From Engelhardtia mirabilis (GTDB lineage Bacteria; Planctomycetota; UBA1135; GCA-002686595), in the NCBI GenBank assembly GCA_007751255.1, contig CP036296.1, forward strand, positions 2,294,001 through 2,358,000: a DNA stretch of 64,000 nt. Direction: 5' to 3'. The position numbers and the translations under genes are program-made. Under the pieces are notes generated by a model, which saw nothing but the letters and a program-made list of their open reading frames with translations, was not told the origin of the DNA and did no database searches. The first letter of the stretch is position 1; the number at the start of each line of letters is the position of its first letter. Shown in pieces: positions 17,845 through 23,649 of the stretch.

Positions 17845-18933
17845 GGGGCTTCTGGGTCCGGTCTGGCTCGTCGTTCGCGGCGGTGAGGTGGGGACGTCAC
17901 CGCGGTCCGCGATTGGGGGGACCGACTCGGGCCTTGGGGCACTCGGGGATGGGGTTCTGACGGGTGGCGATGGTCGCCTCGCAGAGCTGGACGATCGGTC
18001 CTGCTCTGCGTGTGGTCTGGCCGTTGGTGGTCCGGCCCTGCGGATGGTCTGACTCGGCGAGTCGTCTGGCTCTGCAGGAGGAGTCGATTCGGCCGACGCG
18101 GCCGGACCTCCTCGCGCCCCAGCGGGGCTGCTACGACTCGGATTCGTGCTCACGAATCCGGCGCCGCAGATCGGTGCCGTAGAGCGATCGATCGGGTCGC
18201 ACACCATGCCACGACGCGCGCGTCGCGGCGGAGTGTTGCCACCCGTCCGAAGTGATGCGGACGATAGCAGTTGACGGTTGTCGTGACTAGCGTCGAGCCG
18301 CGAAATAAGGGCCGTCGTGTCAAGGGGTTAGAGCGATTGAGCGGGCCCGGCCTCGACTCTCGACGCGGACCTTGGAGCTACCCCTCCCCGACCCCTGGGT
18401 TTCGTTCCCAAGACACTTGTCAGGGGTCTTTCGAGTCGACCCTCGAGCTCCGGTCAGGGACGGGGCGGGAAACGGAGGCCCGCCCGAGCGCGGGACGCCA
18501 CGGGCGACCGAAGAATTCGAGTCCCGACGGCGCGGGTGCGCGGCCCCGATCAGGGGGACACCGCTCCCGGTAGGTGGGCCGGGTCGGAACCACGACTCGG
18601 AAGACCAGCCTCGAGCAGTGAGCCGGAGCGGAGAGTCGGAGCAGAGGCCCAGTGCTGCGGGCGCGCTGATCGGCCGGGCCCCAGCCGAAGCCCGCCGGGG
18701 AGCCAGGAGGCCGAGACCGACCACAGCAGACGCGGATTTCGCATCCAAGGTGCAACCCACTCCGCGCCCGTTCGTCTCCCCGGGTGGTTGGGGGCGGAGG
18801 TGGGTCGGGCCCCCCGCCAGGTCCCCGGGGGAGTCGCAAGGTCGTTGTGCCTGGGTTGGTCGTCGTGCCTGGGTTGGTCGTCGTGTCTGGGTTGTCGGCT
18901 CTCCCGGAGCACGCGAGGCGTCGGGGTCCGACC
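17845..18933. other. 1.1-kb gene-poor stretch upstream of secretin-like gene A
   Basis: No convincing gene. Open frames exist on both strands but have low-complexity Pro/Arg/Gly-rich translations and no usable start. It must hold the promoter of secretin-like gene A if that gene has its own; a TTGACA hexamer on the minus strand at 18323-18318 is the only box seen and has no good -10. The tandem repeat at 18841-18894 is listed separately. Confidence 0.5.
18841..18894. repeat. Tandem repeat, three 18-bp copies
   Basis: Three units of GTCGTCGTGCCTGGGTTG (first copy with one change, third with one change) at 18841-18858, 18859-18876 and 18877-18894, just downstream of the first ExbD-like gene on the minus strand. 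Confidence 0.9.
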
Positions 18934-19461
18934 TCACTCGGAGGAACCGGTGAAGGTGATCCCGTCCAGTCCGACGCGAGTCGCCAGGTCCACGACCTGA
19001 ATCACGTCGGCGTAGGTCGTTCCGGGGCGGGCATCGAGCTTGATGCGCCGCAAGGGGTCCTGTGCGTGGAGCTCTCCTACGCGGGCGATGGCTCGCTCGG
19101 GCGAGGTGTACTGGCGGGGACCGACCCGGTAGGTGAGCTCGCGCGCCCCATCGAACTCGAAACGACCCTGACCGGTCCAGGCGACGCCGGTCCGCGGATC
19201 GACTCGCAGCCCCGTCGCCGCCACGCGGACCTCGATCGTGATCGGTTCAGGTTGTAGGGCGGAACGCAATGCCGGACCGGTGTCCTTCGGCAGGTAGGCG
19301 GCCAACCGCCCTTCCAGCGTCCTGAACTGGAGCGTGCACATGAAGAAGATCAGTAGTAGGAAGGTGACGTCGATCATCGGCGTCATCTCCATCTCTGCCT
19401 GCGGAGCCTTCTCGTTTCTCTTGGCCGAGCGGTCTCGGCGTCGCTTGGATGTTCCCAGCAT
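18934..19461 (-). CDS. exbD: ExbD/TolR-family protein 1
   Basis: Single-pass inner-membrane protein of 175 residues that pairs with ExbB/TolQ to convert proton flow into movement. It has a basic N-terminus, then the hallmark EMTPMIDVTFLLLIFFM, whose Asp is the proton-carrying residue, and an extracytoplasmic C-terminal domain. ATG 19461 is preceded by AGGGAGA at good spacing. The in-frame GTG one codon earlier is less likely. It is clearly a paralogue of the ExbD at 19752-20267 (shared membrane segment, shared RTLEGRLAAYLPKDTG / KTLEGKLAAYLPKDVG block). A hairpin separates the two. Confidence 0.92.
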   Translation of the reverse strand: MLGTSKRRRDRSAKRNEKAPQAEMEMTPMIDVTFLLLIFFMCTLQFRTLEGRLAAYLPKDTGPALRSALQPEPITIEVRVAATGLRVDPRTGVAWTGQGRFEFDGARELTYRVGPRQYTSPERAIARVGELHAQDPLRRIKLDARPGTTYADVIQVVDLATRVGLDGITFTGSSE

Positions 19462-19673
19462 CACAATCTCCCTTCGCGCTCCAGGGCGCGCTTCGGCGTT
19501 GTTCCGGCGATCGAGGACGGCGGCAGTCCCGGGGGCAATCGTCTCGCGTCGCAGGTCGAGTCAGGGCCGAGCCTCGAGATACGAGGCTCCTTGCCACCGA
19601 TGAATAACCCACTCCCACCGAGCGGTTTCGCGATCCGAGCTCTGACCGACGTTCGAGCAGCTCCTGAACGGGA

Positions 19674-19708
19674 GCGGGGCGCCCTCCGTTCTCCGGAGGG
19701 CGCCCCGC
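19674..19708 (-). terminator. GC-rich hairpin downstream of ExbD-like gene 2
   Basis: A 15-bp perfect stem (19674-19688 with 19694-19708) and 5-nt loop, 44 bases after the minus-strand stop of the gene at 19752. There is no U-tract. Confidence 0.65.
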
Positions 19709-19751
19709 GCCGCGATCGTTGGCCGGCCCCGGGTGGGGCGGCGCTGCCGGC

Positions 19752-20267
19752 CTACTTCTCGTAGGACCCCGCGAACGTGATCTCGCGGAACTTGGCCTGG
19801 ATCGCCGCGTCGAGCACCTTGACCACGTCAGAGTAGACGACGCCCTTGCGGGGGTCGATCGTGACAGGGCGAGGGTCCGTCGGGTTGTAGAGCACGATCA
19901 ACCGATCCTTGACCTCGGCCACCGTCGAGAAGCGGACAGGGCCGACCGAGTAGCTGAGCTCGCGATCGGCGCCGTACTTGTAGCGACCCTCACCCTCGTA
20001 GGGGCCGGTCCCCTTCGCGTTCAGCTTCGAGCCCTCGTTGGTCACGGTCAGCTTGATCTCGATCTTCTCGATCGGCTCGGCCTTCGAGGTGTTCACGCCG
20101 ACGTCCTTGGGCAGGTAGGCGGCCAGCTTGCCCTCGAGCGTTTTGAACTTGATCGTGCACATGAAGAAGATCAGCAGCAGGAAGGTGACGTCGATCATCG
20201 GCGTCATCTCCATCTCGGCCTTGGTGGCCGTCGCCTCTTCCATCTTGCGCTTGCGTCGGTTCGCCAT
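19752..20267 (-). CDS. exbD: ExbD/TolR-family protein 2
   Basis: 171-residue single-pass inner-membrane protein. A basic N-terminus (MANRRKRKMEE) leads into EMEMTPMIDVTFLLLIFFM with the conserved Asp, followed by an extracytoplasmic domain of about 120 residues. The region GADRELSYSVGPVRFST matches GARELTYRVGPRQYTS of ExbD 1, so the two arose by duplication. It is read 63 bp after ExbD 3, probably on the same transcript, and is followed by a hairpin. No TonB or TolA gene is nearby. Confidence 0.93.
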   Translation of the reverse strand: MANRRKRKMEEATATKAEMEMTPMIDVTFLLLIFFMCTIKFKTLEGKLAAYLPKDVGVNTSKAEPIEKIEIKLTVTNEGSKLNAKGTGPYEGEGRYKYGADRELSYSVGPVRFSTVAEVKDRLIVLYNPTDPRPVTIDPRKGVVYSDVVKVLDAAIQAKFREITFAGSYEK

Positions 20268-20330
20268 GGGGTGCTACTCGGTCTAGGTGCGGTCGTGGTC
20301 GTTCGAGGTGCAAAAACAGCGTGGGCCGGG

Positions 20331-20825
20331 TCAGATGCCCGGGCCTTCGTCGGGCGGCCGCGACGCAGCCAGCTCCACCTTCCAGATCTGGATGCCCTTC
20401 TGTCCGCAGAGCTCCATGATCTTCTGGATCATCTTGAAGGGCGTGTTCTCGTCGGCGCGGATCAGGATCGGATCGTCCGGCACCATGACGCTGAGGCCCT
20501 CGGGGGTGTCCTTGTCCATGAGCTGAGCCATGTCGACGAGGTACTCTTTCAGACGGGTGTAGTCGTCCTCCTCCGGCGTGTAGATCACCTCGCGCCGGAC
20601 AATGATCGTCCCGTCCTGCTTGATGTTGACGATCGGACGACGCTCGTCCTTGTCGGGCTTGTCCTCGACTGCCTCTACGGCCACCGGCAGGACGAGCTGC
20701 TCCAGCTCCTGCTGGGTCAGGTCCGTGATGATCATGAAGAAGATGATGAGCAAGAACACGACGTCGATCATCGGCGTCATGTTCATCTCCATATCCGTCT
20801 CCGGATCGTGCTTGGACATCTGCAT
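20331..20825 (-). CDS. exbD: ExbD/TolR-family protein 3
   Basis: 164-residue inner-membrane protein, a more distant ExbD: MNMTPMIDVVFLLIIFFMI gives the membrane helix and proton Asp, followed by an extracytoplasmic domain with the usual ILIRADENTPFKMIQKIMELC pattern near the C-terminus. The start at ATG 20825 is fixed by a strong Shine-Dalgarno (AAGGAGA, spacing 6); the frame remains open upstream but without one. Its leader carries three 14-bp tandem repeats. It is read after exbB, with a strong hairpin between. Confidence 0.93.
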   Translation of the reverse strand: MQMSKHDPETDMEMNMTPMIDVVFLLIIFFMIITDLTQQELEQLVLPVAVEAVEDKPDKDERRPIVNIKQDGTIIVRREVIYTPEEDDYTRLKEYLVDMAQLMDKDTPEGLSVMVPDDPILIRADENTPFKMIQKIMELCGQKGIQIWKVELAASRPPDEGPGI

Positions 20826-20861
20826 CGCGGTCTCCTTGTAGGGAGTCGGCCCGGGGGGGAG

Positions 20862-20903
20862 GGGGCCGTCTGGGTGGGGCCGGCTGGGTGGGGCCGTCTG
20901 GGT
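20862..20903. repeat. Tandem repeat, three 14-bp copies in the leader of ExbD-like gene 3
   Basis: Three units of GGGGCCGTCTGGGT (middle copy with one change) at 20862-20875, 20876-20889 and 20890-20903, ending 37 bases upstream of the ATG on the minus strand. A G7 run lies between the repeat and the Shine-Dalgarno. Confidence 0.9.
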
Positions 20904-21193
20904 GGAGCACCGTCTTGGGGAGGTGCCGCCGAGTTGAGGCTGGATCCTTGCTGTGGGATCCATCGGGGATGGGGCCGCCGGCGGTACGTCCGAGCCGCGC
21001 GAGACCCGCGGCTCCCCGATGGCGGGGGACGGGTCCGGTAGGAAGTACCCGGAAGGTCGTGCCGGGCAACCGTCCTAGCGGGTTCGAATCGCCGGACGGT
21101 GCGTCGAGGGCGCGGGACAGCGAGAGGCCAGACCTGCCGGGGGGAGAGCAGGGGGCGACCTTCCAGGGGAGTAACCCATTAGTGGGCGCCGAA

Positions 21194-21229
21194 GGGGCGT
21201 CCGCGGCGGTCCCGTGCCGCGGACGCCCC
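21194..21229 (-). terminator. GC-rich hairpin downstream of exbB
   Basis: A 14-bp perfect stem (21194-21207 with 21216-21229) and 8-nt loop, 15 bases after the minus-strand exbB stop. There is no U-tract. The remaining bases from 20904 to 21193 show no gene. Confidence 0.7.
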
Positions 21230-21243
21230 CGGTCCAGTGAGAC

Positions 21244-21984
21244 CTAGCCCTGGCTGGGGCGGAAGCGCTCGAAGAGGTCTTCGACGATCGCACCCACCTC
21301 GATCACGGACTTGATCAGGGTGTTCCGCAGGTAGGCGAAGGCCGCCGTGGTCGGGATGGCCACGACCAGACCGAACATCGTCGTGAGGAGCGCCTGGGAG
21401 ATACCGTCGGCGAGCTCGGCCGGGGAGGCCTGACCGTTGGAGCTGGCGATCGTCTTGAACGCCAGAACCATACCGAACACCGTACCCAGCAGACCGAGCA
21501 TGGGGGCGACGTTGGAGATCAGCGCCAGCCAACCGATCTTCTGGTGGAGGCGGATCGACTCTTCGTCGCCCATCTCCTCGATGGTCTTCTCGATCACCGC
21601 GAAGTCGTGGCCGATCTTGGAGATGCCGGCGCCACAGATGCGGGTGAAGAAGGCCTGCTCGGTCTCGCAGAGCTCCATCGCTTCCTGGAACTGCTCCTCG
21701 TCGAACAGAGCCTGGATCTCGTCGATCAGCTCCGGCGGGGCGAGCTTGTCGCGCTTCAGCGACACGAACGCCTCGATGATGAGGGCCAGGGCGAGGATCG
21801 AGAGACCGATCAGAATCCAGCCGAAGATACCGGAGTCGGCGATCAGGCCGCCGACCGAGAGACCCGGCTCGGGCGCGCTCTCCGTGTCCTGCGCCAGGAC
21901 GGGGGATGCCGTCAGTGCGATTGCGGCCAGGACCGGAAGGGACCGCACAGCGGTCCGAACGACTTGGGGGGTTCTGAGCATCAT
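21244..21984 (-). CDS. exbB: ExbB/TolQ/MotA-family proton channel
   Basis: Inner-membrane protein of 246 residues that forms the proton channel with ExbD. It has an N-terminal signal-like segment ending SPVLAQ (about residues 15-31), which most ExbB proteins lack, then helices near 53-72, 150-175 and 195-220. The conserved MotA/TolQ/ExbB stretch is LISNVAPMLGLLGTVFGMV with the following GISQALLTTMFGLVVAIP. AAGGAGT about ten bases upstream supports the first of two adjacent ATGs. It lies upstream of the three exbD genes on the same strand; three 14-bp repeats sit in its leader. Confidence 0.94.
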   Translation of the reverse strand: MMLRTPQVVRTAVRSLPVLAAIALTASPVLAQDTESAPEPGLSVGGLIADSGIFGWILIGLSILALALIIEAFVSLKRDKLAPPELIDEIQALFDEEQFQEAMELCETEQAFFTRICGAGISKIGHDFAVIEKTIEEMGDEESIRLHQKIGWLALISNVAPMLGLLGTVFGMVLAFKTIASSNGQASPAELADGISQALLTTMFGLVVAIPTTAAFAYLRNTLIKSVIEVGAIVEDLFERFRPSQG

Positions 21985-22285
21985 GCTCGCGGGACTCCTT
22001 GAGGGTCTTGGACCTGGTGCCGGCCGAGGGAGTCGGTCCGGTGGGGATGGTCTTCGACGGGGCGTCGGTGAATGGGCGCCGCTGAATGGGCGCCGCTGAA
22101 TGGGCGTCGAGATGGGGTCGACCCTGTGGAGCTGGCGTCACACGCCGGTCCAAAGAGTTGATTCGTTCTGCCGCTGCGGCGGCCGTGGCCGATGCTGGGC
22201 TCGGGCGCGCGGCGGGTCGAAGCAGGCGGGTGTCCTCGAGACGGGGCAGTCCAGTGGCGGCCGCCCGCTCGTGAGGCGCCAGAGT
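21985..22285. other. Leader region of exbB
   Basis: A 301-bp gap between the TPR gene and exbB. Apart from the tandem repeat at 22070-22111 and the Shine-Dalgarno next to the exbB start, I see no gene and no clear promoter boxes. Confidence 0.5.
22070..22111. repeat. Tandem repeat, three 14-bp copies in the exbB leader
   Basis: Two identical units GAATGGGCGCCGCT (22070-22083, 22084-22097) and a third, diverged unit GAATGGGCGTCGAG (22098-22111), starting 86 bases upstream of the exbB ATG on the minus strand. Confidence 0.85.
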
Positions 22286-23497
22286 CTACAGATCGCGGAG
22301 CAAGGTGTGCGCTGCCGGTGCGGCCAGGGTGTCGCCTAATTCTCGCTGGATCTGTTCGAGGCATGCGCGGGCCTGTTCACGCCCGCCGCTTCCGGCTGCC
22401 AGAGAGGCCTCGGCCAGGCCCAGGAGGGCGTCGGCCAGGAGGTCGCGGTCTCCGAAGACGGTCGCGCTGACACCGGCAAACTCGATCTGCGCCTGGCGCG
22501 ACTGCTCGAGGGCGAGCAGGGATTGGGCCAGGCCGAGGCGGGTCGCGGCGCGAACCGTTTCGGTGGCGCCCTCGGCGACTTCTAGGCGGGTCTGGAAGAA
22601 GCTCCGCGCCTGGGTCGAGCGACCCCGGGCCAGGAGGGTCACGCCCTCTCCCAGTTGGGCCAGGCCACGCAGATTCTGGAGCTCGGGAAGCCTGGGATCG
22701 TCCGCCTCGAGGTCCGAGATCACCCCCGGAAGGGCGCTGTCGAGCGCGGCGAAGAGGGTCTCGGCGCGGGCGGCGTCGTCGGCGGCCACTGCCGCATCAG
22801 CCGCCAAGAGACCCGCGCGATAGCAGGTCAGCACGTCGTAGCCCTCCGGCACCGTCGAGCCCTGGGCCTCGCGGAAGAGTGCTTCCAGGTTGTTCGCGGC
22901 TCCGGAGGCATCTCCCGCGAGGAGTTGGGCGCGGCCGAGAAGCAATCGCGCCTCGGGCAGGTCCCGATGGTTCGGATGGCTCGAGACGAACCGTTGGGCC
23001 GCTGCGACGGCATCGGAGGCGCGGCCGGGATCCGTGGCGGTCAAGCGAAGCAGGCTCTGGGCCGCGCGCAGGCGGGCGACCGCAGCAACCACCGGACTCG
23101 CATCCGAATCGTCCGCCGCCGCAGCGAATGCGGCGGCGGCGTTCTCGAAGTCGCCGGACTCCGCGCGAGCACGACCCTCCTTGAAGGAGTCCGGGACCTG
23201 GTTCAGGCTCACGCGGACCACCTCGTCGGGGCTGAAGCGTCGCTCGCGGTCACCGACGTCGATCACCACACCACTCAGGTCCGCCGAGATGACGACGCCC
23301 GTGACCGGTCGCACATTGCGGCGCTCACGCACGAAGACCTGGTCCGGCCGCCCGCTGAGTTGGGCACTCGTCGCGGACGCCGAGCTTGCGACCGAGAAGG
23401 ACGCTGCTGAGGCCGGAGTCGCGAAGTACGTCGTGGTACCGACGGTCAAGGCCGTGAGCGCAAGCGCGACGGAGACAGTGGAGCGCTGGATGATCAT
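22286..23497 (-). CDS. Exported TPR-type protein
   Basis: 403-residue protein with a signal peptide (start MIIQRSTVSVALALTALTVG, cut near PASAAS) and a predicted periplasmic location. An N-terminal part of about 80 residues is beta-rich (GVVISADLSGVVIDVGDRER). The rest is Ala/Leu-rich helical pairs typical of tetratricopeptide repeats (RAESGDFENAAAAFAAAA, LLLGRAQLLAGDASGAANNL). TPR proteins serve as protein-binding scaffolds. ATG 23497 is chosen for the signal peptide; the open frame upstream runs through the 13-bp tandem repeat and is not coding. Gene order suggests it works with the neighbouring ExbB/ExbD proteins. Confidence 0.82.
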   Translation of the reverse strand: MIIQRSTVSVALALTALTVGTTTYFATPASAASFSVASSASATSAQLSGRPDQVFVRERRNVRPVTGVVISADLSGVVIDVGDRERRFSPDEVVRVSLNQVPDSFKEGRARAESGDFENAAAAFAAAADDSDASPVVAAVARLRAAQSLLRLTATDPGRASDAVAAAQRFVSSHPNHRDLPEARLLLGRAQLLAGDASGAANNLEALFREAQGSTVPEGYDVLTCYRAGLLAADAAVAADDAARAETLFAALDSALPGVISDLEADDPRLPELQNLRGLAQLGEGVTLLARGRSTQARSFFQTRLEVAEGATETVRAATRLGLAQSLLALEQSRQAQIEFAGVSATVFGDRDLLADALLGLAEASLAAGSGGREQARACLEQIQRELGDTLAAPAAHTLLRDL

Positions 23498-23507
23498 CAC
23501 GTTGGAG

Positions 23508-23605
23508 CGGGGGTGCCGTGCGGGGGTGCCGTGCGGGGGTGCCGTGCGGGGGTGCCGTGCGGGGGTGCCGTGCGGGGGTGCCGTGCAGGGGTGCCGTGCA
23601 GGGGT
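23508..23605. repeat. Tandem repeat, seven 13-bp copies plus a partial one in a gene leader
   Basis: Units of CGGGGGTGCCGTG at 23508, 23521, 23534, 23547, 23560 and 23573, a variant at 23586 (CAGGGGTGCCGTG), and a partial eighth unit. The period is 13, not a multiple of three, so it is not a coding repeat. It ends 11 bases upstream of the TPR gene start on the minus strand. Confidence 0.95.
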
Positions 23606-23649
23606 CGTAGCGACGTCGATGGGGTGCGGGTGAGAGACGGCTCGGTCGC

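Noticed and set aside
18320-18937. Open frames on both strands in the 1.1-kb gap
   Set aside because: Low-complexity translations that run through an 18-bp tandem repeat, no plausible start or domain.
23508-23605. CRISPR array
   Set aside because: Repeats of 13 bp follow each other with no spacers and no cas genes are near; it is a simple tandem repeat.
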